From NCBI GenBank assembly GCA_025200525.1, contig CM045763.1, forward strand, positions 151,720,246-151,784,245: 64,000 nt of DNA, written 5' to 3'. The notes beneath the pieces were generated by a model. The model had not been told where the DNA came from and searched no databases. It was given only the letters and a program-made list of their open reading frames with translations. The position numbers were made by a program, and so were the translations under genes. This DNA comes from Camellia lanceoleosa. Lineage: Eukaryota; Streptophyta; Magnoliopsida; Ericales; Theaceae. Of the stretch, positions 10,540 to 22,124 are shown piece after piece (within the stretch, counting starts at the first letter, position 1; each line of letters begins with the position of its first letter).

Positions 10540-10990
10540 CAAATGGATCAAGACACTCCATTCCCTTATCTCGGGCATCGACTAGACGCCACCGGAAGAA
10601 ATAGCTGTGAGTTGAATATTCTGGGCTTGAGTCCACAATCTTCAATTTATCCATCAACCATTTTTGGGGAGGGATTAAAAAATGAGAGATTGAAGAATAG
10701 AGAGATGTGCGCTGAGAGAAAAAGTGAGGAAAAAGGCTTTTTCAGAAAAAAAAAAAAAAAAACAAAACAAAAACAAAAAAAACAAAGCCTGAGGGCCGAG
10801 TGATGTGAGAATCACAAATGAGAAAGGGTGGGAAACAATACCCAGAGAAACAGGCTCCCTGTGCACGTCTGAGTGTCGTGTCTTTTTGTTTTATCTTGAT
10901 TCTTGTTTTGAGTCGTTTCGAGTGTTACTCGATGTGTTTAGGTTGTTTACCTTTTGTTTTCCGTTGTTGAGTCGTAGTGCACTATGTTCA
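10540..10990 (-). pseudogene. Remnant of the antisense ORF of element A
   Basis: 10570-10670 matches the second exon of the antisense ORF in element B, reading LMDKLKIVDSSPEYS on the minus strand; 10795-10860 matches the sequence around its intron donor. The acceptor seen in B (CCCCAG) is CCCCAA here, so splicing would fail, and the frame is broken soon after. An A/C-rich tract (10747-10790) lies inside the former intron. Confidence 0.55.
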
Positions 10991-11999
10991 GTCATAGGCT
11001 CAATACCCCGATCAAGAACTCATTTCTCAATTTAAAAATGAATAGTTTTGTGCTCAGGAGTGCTGTGTCGTTCTCAACATTTGTGCAAAACAAGATTGAT
11101 TCTTTCATAAAACTGCAGGGTTCAACCCAGGTCATGTCAAAATAGTAAAACCAGGACCTATCTGAAGCTATATAGGTTCCAGACTGCAAAGGAAAAGAAA
11201 AGAGGGAAAATGTTAGGTATCTGAGTTTGTTTCAACTTTAGTAAGTTTCGAGATTACATTCCGTGTGTACCTCTTCGGGTCTGGCCAATGCTCCGAAGTA
11301 TGAGTGTGCCTCTACCTCAAGCTTAAGATCAAGTCTGCTTCAAGCCAGAATGGCGATCAAAAGTGCTCTCCCTGAGTACCATTCCTTGCCAGAGGCATCT
11401 TGGCTGTGTTCGCAATGAGTTCTTAGGAGACCAACTGTGACGGTGGAAACTAGAGTTCGAATGGCTATTGCCTAGAATGCAAAGGTTCGGGATTTCCGAG
11501 ACAAAATTTTGGTTTAAATACCCAGAGGTGTGTCCTTAGCTTGAAATCTGTATGGAAGCCCCATAGGTTGAGATAGCGTGTATGCACCTCAATTATGGAT
11601 ACTGAACCAACCTAGTCTGTCACCCCGTTGGAGAATAGGGAAAGTTGTGAATATGATCAGGAAGAAAGGCGACATCCAAAGTGTTCTACGTGAAGAACCA
11701 TTGTCAGTATTTTAGAGCCTTTGTACTGTAACTTAAAGGTAAGTGTTCGAAGAGCACGAGGGGAGATCCCCGTCAGAGTGGAGCGGTTCATCGCCACTCA
11801 CCCCATGAGGTGCTTTCTAAAGCGCTGCTAGGTTTGTTTATTGCATTCCTTAAACATCATGCATTGTATTACATTGCACCTATCAAGTTTCTTTCTCATT
11901 CATGCACGATATTGTGTGTACGGTTCATTTGAAACTGGTGCAACCAAGCAATATTGGATGTGCGGTTCATTCAAAGAAGTTCCGTTTAAAATCGTTTGC
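10991..11999 (+). other. Element A, 3' non-coding region; one motif shared with element B
   Basis: No supported gene. The only clear homology to B is GCACGATATTGTGTGTACGG plus GTTCATTTGAAACTGGTG at about 11905-11945, matching B 61806-61850. In A it lies before the tandem repeat, in B after it. Confidence 0.5.
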
Positions 12000-13270
12000 T
12001 CTAGTGTATCCATCACACTTCATTTACTTTTGTGTATCCATCACACTTGTTCACTTAGTGCATCTATCACACTTTGTGTTCACCTTTTGTGTATCCATCA
12101 CACTTGTTCACGTAGTGCATCTATCACACTTCATGTTCACCTTTTGTGTATCCATCACACTTGTTCACTTAGTGCATCTATCACACTTCGTGTTCACCTT
12201 TTGTGTATCCATCACACTTGTTCACTTAGTGCATCTATCACACTTCGTGTTCATCTTTAGTGTATCTATCATACTTGTTCACTTAGTGCATCTATCACAC
12301 TTCGTGTTCACCTTTTGTGTATCCATCATACTTGTTCACTTAGTGCATCTATCACACTTTGTGTTCAACTTTTGTGTATCCATCACACTTGTTCACTTAG
12401 TGCATCTATCACACTTCGTGTTCACCTTTAGTGTATCTATCATACTTGTTCACTTAGTGCATCTATCACCCTTCGTGTTCACCTTTAGTTTATCTATCAT
12501 ACTTGTTCACTTAGTGCATCTATCACACTTCGTGTTCACCTTTTGTGTATCCATCACACTTGTTCACTTAGTGCATCTATCACACTTTGCGTTCACCTTT
12601 TGTGTATCCATTACAGTTGTTCACTTAGTGCATCTATCACACTTCGTGTTCACCTTTAGTGTATCTATCATACTTGTTCACTTAGTGCATCTATCACATT
12701 TTGTGTTCACCTTTTGTGTATTCATCACACTTGTTCACTTAGTGCATCTATCACACTTTGTGTTCACCTTTTGTGTATCCATCACACTTGTTCACTTAGT
12801 GCATCTATCACACTTCGTGTTCACCTTTAGTGTATCTATCATACTTGTTCACTTAGTGCATCTATCACATTTCGTGTTCACCTTTTGTGTATCCATCACA
12901 CTTCGTGTTCACCTTTAGTGTATTTATCGTACTTTGTTCACTTAGTGCATCTATCACACTTTGTGTTCACCTTTAGTGTATTTAACATACTTTGTTCACT
13001 TAGTGCATCTATCACACTTTGTGTTCACCTTGTGTATCCATCACACCATGCTCACTTTGTGTATCTATCACACTATGCACACCTTGTGTATCTATCACAT
13101 GCTCATATTGTGTATCTATCACACTACGCTCACTTTGTGTATCTATCACACTTCATTCGTCTAGTGTATCCATCACACTCTCTTCACTTTTGTGTATCTA
13201 TCGAACATGCTTATTCACTTTGCGTATCTATTGCACACTTCGTTCATCTTTTGTGCATCTATCACATGTT
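12000..13270 (+). repeat. 57-bp tandem repeat in the 3' region of element A
   Basis: About 17 copies of a 57-bp dimer run from about 12000 to 13000. Each dimer is a GTGTATCCATCACACTTG half plus a GTGCATCTATCACACTTCG half. Degenerate single halves of about 28 bp follow to about 13270. Because 57 is a multiple of three, the array keeps long reading frames open (for example 338 codons from 11902) that encode only a repeated 19-residue string; these are not genes. Tandem repeats just upstream of the 3' LTR are a known trait of Tat/Ogre elements and a source of satellites. Confidence 0.9.
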
Positions 13271-13577
13271 TGCTAAGATTGCATAATTTTCTTACATCCT
13301 TTCTGCATAATATGTAGTTTGGTTTCTGTTTACTTGCTTGCATAAGCATTCGATTAAATTGTTGCATTTATTGTGTATATTTGCTTCATTACAGCTTTCT
13401 TTGCATGATTATAAGTTATGTTCGGCTTTGTGCATACCCCTTTGCATTTTGCCCCTACCTGCAGGCACATCTCTTTGTTTATCTCGCCTGTTTGTCTAAG
13501 TCTTCGGCCTTGTTAAAAATGGGTCGTCTCTGGGCTTTGACATTCACTCCCGTCACTTATGACTTTCGAGTTCTGTC
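13271..13577 (+). other. Element A, conserved 3' untranslated end
   Basis: No gene. It aligns with B 61890-62160 (CATAATTTTCTTACATCCTTTCTGCAT; GGTCGTCTCTGGGCTTTGACATTCACTCC), so this short segment before the 3' LTR is more conserved than the region upstream of it. Confidence 0.6.
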
Positions 13578-13590
13578 AAATATGGGCAAC
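13578..13590 (+). other. Polypurine tract of element A (degenerate)
   Basis: AAATATGGGCAAC directly precedes the LTR start TGTAGACACC. Element B has AAAGAGGGGCAA at the same place. This is the usual plus-strand priming site for reverse transcription. Confidence 0.6.
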
Positions 13591-14270
13591 TGTAGACACC
13601 CCATTTTTGACCAACCTTAAGACTCAGACATCATCGATTCAGCACTCAGTGATGGTGTATGTTGTGCTCGTTCTGGAGTTTCGGAGTTTTGGCTGAGAGC
13701 CTTGCCTTCGAGCCTCAGAACTTTTTGTGCTTTGTCTCGATTTGCGAACCAAGTTTTGTTTTCTCTTCCCAAAGGAAAAGAGAGGTCTCGTAGACTATCT
13801 CTCAGTGGCCGTAGGCTACTTTTCGTGGTCGTAGTCCACTGTTCCCGTTTGGAGACTAGTTTTCGGCTTTCGGAGCCGTCGGTCGTGCACCTCGGTTCGA
13901 GACCACTTAAATTTCTCTATTTGCTCCAGTTTTTGGCACACACCTTGTTTCCTCTCTCTAGAGGGACACAGTGGCCTAGGAGACCACTTTCGTGGTCGCA
14001 CGCCAATTTTGATGCTTAACAGTCAGTTTTCGGGGCACCCGATTGAGCGTTTTGGCCTCCGAACCCTCGTTTTGCATCCGTCTTGGTTCATTTTTGGCCT
14101 GGACCCTATTTTCATTGTTTGAAAGGTGGTACAAGGGTGGGAGACCACCTTTCTCTTCGCCGGCCAATTTTCTTGACAGGAAGCTGGTCTCCTTGGTTTT
14201 TGGGCCACATTTACTGGTCACCCACCATACCACTTGCTTGCATTTCATGTGAAGACCACCCTGGGAGGCT

Positions 14271-14349
14271 GCCGACCACTTGAAACTTTTGACCCTAGTC
14301 GGCCGACCAGGACAAGTGGTCGGCCGACCACTTGAACTGGTCGGCCAGC
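14271..14349 (+). promoter_or_regulatory. Phased GTCGGCCGAC palindrome array in LTR A
   Basis: GCCGAC cores occur at 14271, 14302, 14323 and 14344 (the last reads GCCAGC), the last three 21 bp apart. The middle copy is the centre of a perfect 22-bp palindrome (14313-14334). The array lies about 140 bp upstream of a TATA-like box. A protein-binding role is inferred from the spacing only. Confidence 0.5.
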
Positions 14350-14410
14350 TCCCATCAGTCTTGTCTCTGTGAGTTGTTGCCAGCTGTGCCAACTGGAAGG
14401 CACAGACTGT

Positions 14411-14436
14411 ATCCTCCATACACGTGTATGGAGGAT
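14411..14436 (+). other. Perfect 26-bp palindrome with central CACGTG
   Basis: ATCCTCCATACAC followed by its exact reverse complement GTGTATGGAGGAT. The centre is a G-box core (CACGTG, 14421-14426). The 5' LTR of the same element is broken precisely here (position 2315). Confidence 0.85.
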
Positions 14437-17400
14437 CTTGAGCCTTGTTTAGCTTCTCCAAGAAGCTTGAACCCTCTTGTTTTTCTATAAGAGAGGCCCT
14501 CCCTCTCCTTTAGAGAGGTTCAGATTTTTGGTCTAAGGCTCCAAGCTTATATCTCTCTATATCTCTATACTTTAGGCTTAGAAAGTGTTTGCTCTTGGCC
14601 TATCGAACACCACCTCTTAAGCACACACCTCCACCATTGTTCTAAGGTCCCTAAAGGTCTTGAGAAGTCTCAAAGAATTGGTTTTTGACCCAGAAGGCTG
14701 CTGGTTTTCCTGAGCTACAAAGGTAACACTTTTTCTCTCTTTTAAGCTTTATTTTGATCCATCTATTAGCCATATTTTCATGCATATTTGAGTGTTGGTG
14801 TAAACTAAAAAGAGTCTTATTTTGAGGCTCTTAACATGTTTGTTTAAGATCATTTTTCTGTTGGGGGTCATCTACCCCCTTGCATGCTTCATTTTACCTT
14901 GTTTTGAGCCATGCCTTAGAGCATTTGTGTTGGCGTTTGTTTGGCCTTTTAGACACTGAAATCCAGTGGATTTTCAATGGCTAGCATGCTATTTTGAATG
15001 CCAAAATCAGAGAGGGGTGACCCTCTCTCTCCTTGTTTTGTTTTCTAGCATTTTTGGCCTTACAAAGGAGCCCTTATTTGCATGCTTCCAAGCCATGTTT
15101 CAGGCCATTTTTTATGAGTTTTAGGACCTGCATAGGCTTTGTCCAGAGCTTGTTTACCATATTGGATGCCCATCTTGCATGTGTAGAATAACCCTCTTCA
15201 TAGCATATCAAAGGAGCATCTCATTCTTGCATGCATTAACCATGTTTCAGTGGGTTTTTGGGATTTATTTGGCATGTCATACCTCTGACTTTTTCTGGGT
15301 TAGTGGCCTCTTGATTGCCTCACATGCTTGTAGTGCAAATCCTCTATACTAGCTTACATTGAATGCTATTTTGGCCTTTGATTCTAGCACCTTTTGGCCA
15401 TGCCTTAAACTGATTTTGTGCATGTTTTGGACTGCCTTAGCTCTATTTTTGGGCCTCATGGTCGAATGATGTTTGCTATGCATGGTTGTAGTTCAATACC
15501 CTTGCCTAGCTTTGAGTTTTGAAGCCTATTGCATGCGTATTTTGAGGTGTTTCCATGTTTTGGCATCATTGTGAATCATATTTCAGAGCTTATATGTATG
15601 CCATATTCCCATGTTTTCCACTCTTTAAATGTGTTTGAGAGTTATGCATGAATACCTCATTTTTGGACCATTGCATGAGCTTCATTTCCATGCTTTGCGA
15701 GCCATCATTTTAGTCCATATTTGCTACTTTTTTGGCCTTCATAGGGACTGTTTGGGGCTGGTTTGGCCATTTGAGTATTGCTTTGCATGCCTATAGTGTA
15801 ATCCACTTCACTAGTTTCGGTATTTGGGCCATCTAGCATGCATTGTGTGAGGTGTTTGCATGATTCGAGACCATCTTGCATGTCATTTCAGAGCTGGAAA
15901 ATATGTGATTGTATGCCATATTTCATGCTTACCATGCTTTGGTGGAGTTGCACTTTATGCTTTAGGTTTGGTCCCTTGCATTTGTGCATGTTTGCATGTG
16001 TGCTGTTGCTTCATTTTCATCATGTATGGCCACTGATTTGAGTGTGGCTGAGACCCATTCATTTTAGTTTAAGTCCATCTTGCATTATGTATGCCATATC
16101 CATGTTGTCGCATGCTTGATCGTCGGATTGTGTATGCCTTGTTCATGTCTTCGTGCATGTCCATCTTCGTATGTGCATTGCGTATACCATATAGTTCATG
16201 TGCATTAAGTATGTCATTCTTAGTTCATAGCATTGTGTATGCTAGTTGCATGTTTGCATATCATCCCTCGCATGCTAGCATGATTAGGTTGCATTGCGTT
16301 TAGGGTTGCATGCTAGTCGTATTGTGTATGCCATGTATATTGCATTGCGTTTGGAATAGGGTTTAGTCCAAACACGAGAAACGAGGGACGTTTCATACTC
16401 CAAGTGACGAAACGTGCCTCGATTCTCGGTCGCCGACACTCCGGATTACCCATGATGGAGTTTAGGCCTTGTTGTGTTTGTATGTGCATTCATTTTACAT
16501 CGAGTCGTGCTACCCGACTCCTCGGCCATCATGCATCCAGATGCGTGATTGGGGCATGAGGATCGAGGACTACACTCCCTGGAGCTTGTGCAATGATGGG
16601 GAGAGTGGTCATGCACACATATGTTGAAAATACTTTGCCATGCCCCTTTCTCGCTCTCTGCGAAAGAACCGAAAACCAAAGAATAAAATTGGTCGAGACC
16701 TTCTGGAGCTTTGTACAGTGTTCTGGGACCAGTTGCAAACAGAGGCAAATCAGGGCATCGCGATGGATTTCCCGACAAGGCGACTTGAGCATGCATGCAT
16801 CCCTATCATTAGGAACAGAGCTGAGGCAGTCCATTTTGTTTAATTTGCATGCTAGTTTCCTTACTTACTTAGTTAATTCGTTAATTAATTAATGTTGTGT
16901 AATAATTAGTTTAATTAGCTTAGATTAGCTAGTTTATTATATACTATTCATTCGGTCCCTCCGAGGAGGGCAATGTTGTAATAAGTGCCGTTGTGTGTGA
17001 TGCATGTCTTCCAACCCCATGTCTTTCTCCCTTTTATTTACCAGCTTATGATGGTTAGTTTTAGGGCATGTTTCAATTAGCATACTTATGCTCGCATGTT
17101 TGCATCCATTCATCTGTCTTGCATGCACCGGGCTCAGCGCATCATGTTAACTGCATTGTATTTCAATTCCAAGTTGAATACATGTATTGATTGTCGCATC
17201 TCATATGCCATCTTAGAATAGCCGAGCCTATTGTAGTTGCATTTTTGCATGTGTTGCATTAGGCATTCTTAGCATAGTTAAGATTCATGCATGATTTCTA
17301 ATTAGCTTCTTTCTTTGGCTCGGAGTACTCGGTAAGTGTTTATGCTTTAGCATCCTTGAATGTGTGCGAGTGATTGCCATGATAGCATGCTTACCATGAG

Positions 17401-18044
17401 GCTATGTGCTTATGTGATGTAATTGCCTGAATGCCTGTGGGTGAAGGTGGGGTTGCTTGAGTTGGAATAATTCGTCGAAACACGTGTTTTAGCCTACTTG
17501 CGAGTAGCAAACTTGAATCCATTTTCAAAATAAAAGGGATATGCGATGCTTTGTTCCAACTTAGGTGATCCAGTCTATACTTGTATGATGTGCGCATCAC
17601 ATAGTAATTCTAGGCTAATAAACCGGAATAAGAGCACATGTATTTTCAAAAACTCGATATCATGCTTAGTAGTGGCCGATCTTCGATCGGGCGAGCGGGG
17701 GTGCTCATGAAATGACCTTCCCCAATCGTACCCAAGTTCCCGAGCCGAGGAAACTTTGGCGATGACGGACACGTGGCCTTAGGCACGAGTCAGGGTTTCC
17801 TAAATTTCCCAAAATAAAACATTTAGGTGGCGACTCTGTATCTGGCAAAGCAGTCCATGTTTGACACTTCTTTCTAACATATCAGATTTTCAAAATGATT
17901 TGTCGGATTTGGACTCTTTGGTGATTTATCAGTCTTGCATTGCACTTTGCGAGATCAGATTAAGAACCGTGACATTGAGTTCGAACTGTAGTAAGCCCAA
18001 TGAACAAAACGGGATCTTCTCCGGGACGTTCGGATGCGTCTACA

Positions 18045-21000
18045 GTAGTAAGTGAGGGACTATTGACCACATAGATGAAAATAACAGCCCCTAATATTTT
18101 ATACATTTATAAAATTTTGAGAGACAACTTCAACTTAATAAATCAATTTTCAAGCCATATTAACTATTTAAAGTTGCGGGATAAAATTTTGAGAGATAAC
18201 TTAACAAGTGTCAAAGGATAAATAGCGTGGGGTAATTCTCCAAAATCACCAAACAATCACTCCATACCATACTTGACATTTATGCATTACAATTTTTGCC
18301 ACTTACTTTCATGCCCGACTGTTCAAGTCCTGCATCTGAACATATCAGACCTTCCTTCTGCAAGGGAATAATAAAAAAGATGATACAACTCGTGAACCCT
18401 TTGAAAACTTAAAAGTGTTGAGAACAATTGCCAATAGAAGAAAATACTAATTTTTTTTACATGAAATTGGACATGTCTAAGATATGGGTTGGTAGTAAGT
18501 GAGGGACTATTGACCACACAGATGCAAATAATAGTCCCTGATATTTTATACATTTATAAAATTTTTAGAAACAACTTGAATGTAATACATCAATTTTCAG
18601 GCCATATTTTTTAGTTAAAGTGGCGTGTTAAAATTTAGAGAGATAACTTGCCAAGTGTCAAAGGATAAACAGCATGGAGTAATTCTCCAAAATCACCAAA
18701 CAATCACTCCATACCATACTTGACATTTATGCATTACCATGTTGGCCACTTAGTTTCATGCCCAAGTGTTCAAGTCCTACATCTGAACATATCAGACCTT
18801 CCTTCTGCAAATGAACAATAAAAAAGATGATACAAGTCATGAATCTTTTGAAAACTTAAAAATGTTGAGAACAATTTCCAATAGAAGAAAATACTAATTT
18901 TTTTAACATGAAATTGAACATGTCTAAGATATGGGTTTGTAGTAAGTGAGGGACTATTAACCACATAGATGAAAATAACAGTCCCTAATATTTTATACAT
19001 TTATAAAATTTTGAGAGACATCTTCAATTTAATAAATCAATTTTCAAGCTATATTAACTATTTAAAGTTGCGGGATAAAATTTTGAGAGATAACTTGACA
19101 GGTGTCAAAGGATAAACAGCGTGGGGTAATTATCCAAAATCACTAGACAATCACTCCATACCATGCTTGACATTTATGCATTGCAATTTTTGCAACTTAC
19201 TTTCATGCCCAAGTGTTCAAGTCCTACATCTGAACATATCAGACCTTTCCTCTCCAAGGGAATAATAAAAAAGATGATACAACTTATGAATCCTTTGAAA
19301 ACTTAAAAATGTTGAGAACAATTGCCAATAGAAGAAAATTCTAATTCTTTTAACATGAAATTGAACATGTCTAAGCTATGTGTTGGTAGTAAGTGAGGGA
19401 CTATTGACTACATAGATGAAAGTAACGGTCCCTAATATTTTATACATTTATAAAATTTTGAGAGACAACTTGAATATAATACATCAATTTTCAAGATATA
19501 TTAATTAGTTAAATTTGCAAGTTAAAATTTTGAGAGATAACTTGCCAAGTGTCAAAGGATAAACGGCATGGAGTAATTCTCCAAAATCACCAAACAATCA
19601 CTCCATACCATACTTGACATTTATGCATTGCAATTTTTGCCACTTACTTTCATGCCCAAGTGTTCAAGTCCTACATCTGAACATATCAGACCTTCCTTCT
19701 GCAAGGGAATAGTAAAAAAGATGATACAACTCATGAATCCTTTCAAAACTTCAAAATGTTGAGAACAATGGCCAATAGAAGAAACTACTAATTTTTTTAA
19801 CATGAAATTGACCAGGTCTAAGATATGGGTTGGTAGTAAGTAAGGGACTATTGACCACAGAGATGAAAATAATAGTCCTTAATACTTTTTACTTTTATAA
19901 AATTTTGAGAGACAACTTCAATTTAATAAATCAATTTTCAAGCGATATTAATTTCTTAAAGTTGTGGGTTAAAATTTTGAGAGATTACTTGACAAGTGTC
20001 AAAGGGTAAACAGCGTGGAGTAATTCTCCAAAATCAGCAAACAATCACTCCATACTATACTTGACATTTACGCATTACAATTTTTGCCACTTACTTTCAT
20101 GCCCAAGTGTTCAAGTCGTACATCTGAACATATCAGACCTTCCTTCTGCAAGGGAATAATAAAAAAGATGATACAAGTCATGAATCTTTTGAAAACTTAA
20201 AAATGTTGAGAACAATTTCCAATAGAAGAAAATACTAATTTTTTTAACATGAAATTGAACATGTCTAAGATATGGGTTTGTAGTAAGTGAGGGACTATGG
20301 ACCACATAAATGAAAATAACAGTCCCTAATATTTTATATATTTATAAAATTTTGAGAGACAACTTCAATTTAATAAATCAATTTTCAAGCGATATTAATT
20401 TGTTAAAGTTGCGGGTTAAGATTTTGAGAGACAACTTGACATGTGTCAAAGGATAAACAGCGTGGAGTGATTCTCCAAAATCACCAAACAATCACTCCAT
20501 ACCATACTTGACATTTATGCATGACAATTTTTGCCACTTACTTTCATTCCCAAGTGTTCAAGTCCTACATCTGAACGTATCAGACGTTCCTTCTGCAAGG
20601 GAATAATAAAAGAGATGATACAACTCATGAATCCTTTGAAAACTTAAAAATGTTGAGAACAATTGCCAATGGATGGAAATACTAATTTTTTTGGCATGAA
20701 ATTGAATATGTCTAAGATATGGGTTGGGTTGGCGACAAACATGAAAGAGGTCACAAACACGAGCTTCCTTGAAAAGTTGTAGACATAGCTCTTTCGTGTT
20801 GGATACTATTTCAAGCATACTGATACAATTTTGATACGGAAGTTTTTTTTTTTTTTTTTGGTGAATGACATACGAAGGTGGTTCATACCCAAGCAAATTT
20901 ACAAGCAAACACAAAGATGCTAAATCATTCTCAGACCAAACCGAGGGCTTTTGGCTATAGAATACGTTGTCGGGGGGCGAGGCATCTTCTACACACTTTC

Positions 21001-22124
21001 CATGCAAGTTAATGTCACGATCGCTAGAGATCCTCCGATACTCACAAAGTGTATCATCATATGTTACAAGAAAAAAGAGCGAATTTTGAGTTTTAAGAGA
21101 ATACCGGCCGTTCAATATTTCGGATGTCCAAAATTGAACTGGCACAAGCCCAGATTGCTAACTACGTAATTTTTCAAGCACATGTTCGATCTTTCCTAGC
21201 ATTTAATTAAATTGAAAATTAAAAAGTGAATAAAGAAACCCCGAAGCAAAGCTGAACTGAATTGAAAAAAAGAAGAATTTTTTTTTTTAATGAGTTTGAT
21301 GAAATTGAGGTGAGGTACAAAAAATAAAAAATAAAGGTAAAATAGACGGAGGAGAAGAAAGTCACCGTCGACGATAGAAGCTGTCGTCCTTAGCAAAGGT
21401 TGTTCAACTTTGCCATCTCAGCCACCGATATGGTCACAAAGAGCAAGATAATTCACCCAAGAATTTCTTCCTTGGATGAGGTGCAACTCGTACATGGGCA
21501 TGTGTGCAAGTATAGTTCAATCTATGTGCAATGCACATCCGATTTGAGTATGGGTTCAAGTCCAATTTAAAGTATTTTATTTTTAATTTATTGACTTTTT
21601 CCTTTTTTATAATTTCTAGTCAAAATAAATAAAAGAAATCAAAACTAGTTTGGTGAATAAAGTAGGAAAAAAAAAGTTGTCATTTGAACATGATTTTCTC
21701 TTTTTAGAATAAAAGTAATCTTTTAGAATTAAAAAAAAAAATTTGTGTTTATTTGTCTAACACAGGAAAGATAATGTATTTTTATATTAAAACTTTTAAT
21801 TTTTTATACAAATTAAAAGTACTTACTAAAAATATAAAATAATGATTTAATACAAATTTTTTAGAACAAATATGAAATTGAACTTGTCTAAGATATGGGT
21901 TGATAGTAAGTGAGGGACTATTGACCACATAGATGAAAAAAACAGTCCCGAATATTTTATACATTCATAAAATTTTGAGAGACTACTTGAATTTAATACA
22001 TCAATTTTCAAGCCATATTTATTAGTCAAAGTTGCGGGTTAAAATATTGAGAGATAACTTGCCATGTGTCAAAGGATAAACAGTGTGGAGTAATTCTCCA
22101 AAATCACCAAACAATCACTCCACA
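18045..22124 (+). repeat. 447-bp satellite array, first block
   Basis: Monomers start at 18045, 18492, 18939, 19386, 19833 and 20280 with GTAGTAAGTGAGGGACTA and are 446-448 bp long. They differ from each other by scattered substitutions. A 1.2-kb extra unit follows (20727-21902), then another monomer interrupted at 22124 by a solo LTR. Short minus-strand frames recur in each monomer only because the monomers are copies. No gene is supported. Confidence 0.92.
20727..21902 (-). repeat. 1.2-kb extra unit (copy 1) in the 447-bp array, with an antisense ORF fragment
   Basis: The unit is flanked on both sides by the monomer tail CTAAGATATGGGTTG, so it behaves like an insertion that was then amplified. 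Its minus strand holds an open stretch (about 20740-21145; the open frame runs on to 20558 in the neighbouring monomer). It contains DTLCEYRRISSDRD, EDASPP and VFYSQKPSVWS, also present in copies at 24963 and 27080. I do not recognise the protein. It could be an exon captured from a host gene. A T-rich tract and an AT-rich tail complete the unit. Confidence 0.6.

Larger units (their letters stand above)
2315..18044 (+). mobile_element. Element A: non-autonomous Tat-type Ty3/gypsy retrotransposon, pol deleted
   Basis: Two LTRs (2315-5912 truncated, 13591-18044 complete) flank 7.7 kb of internal DNA. The internal part keeps a primer-site remnant, gag (6715-8242), a stretch from just before RT (8870-9050), the last codons of integrase (9346-9515), an antisense-ORF remnant and a 57-bp tandem repeat. 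Protease, RT, both RNase H domains and the integrase core, all present in element B of the same lineage, are missing. The LTRs look nearly identical over most of their length, so insertion was fairly recent. Gag-bearing, pol-less elements of this kind resemble the described TR-GAG class of plant non-autonomous elements. The right flank is the 447-bp satellite. Confidence 0.85.
13591..18044 (+). mobile_element. L3: 3' LTR of element A (complete, 4454 bp)
   Basis: It starts TGTAGACACCCCATTTTTGACC and ends GATGCGTCTACA. It is followed at once by satellite sequence beginning GTAGT, the expected right-hand target duplication. The 5' 830 bp, absent from the other copy, contain phased GTCGGCCGAC palindromes (14298-14349) and a 26-bp palindrome (14411-14436). 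A CTATAAGAG box (about 14484) and a TATATCTCTC tract (about 14549) are possible core promoter parts. No coding sequence. Confidence 0.9.

Noticed and set aside
11902..12918. 338-codon open frame
   Set aside because: It lies wholly over the 57-bp tandem repeat; the period is a multiple of three, so all three forward frames stay open or closed together. It encodes only a repeated 19-residue string.
12000..13270. Possible CRISPR-like array
   Set aside because: Units are contiguous with no unique spacers, and the context is a plant retrotransposon.
13976..14461. 161-codon minus-strand frame in LTR A
   Set aside because: It lies in the GC-richer upstream LTR section, has no domain, and is absent from the other LTR copies.
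18323..20305. Repeated 60-76 codon minus-strand frames in the 447-bp monomers
   Set aside because: They recur because the monomers are copies; they start and stop at different points and match no known protein.
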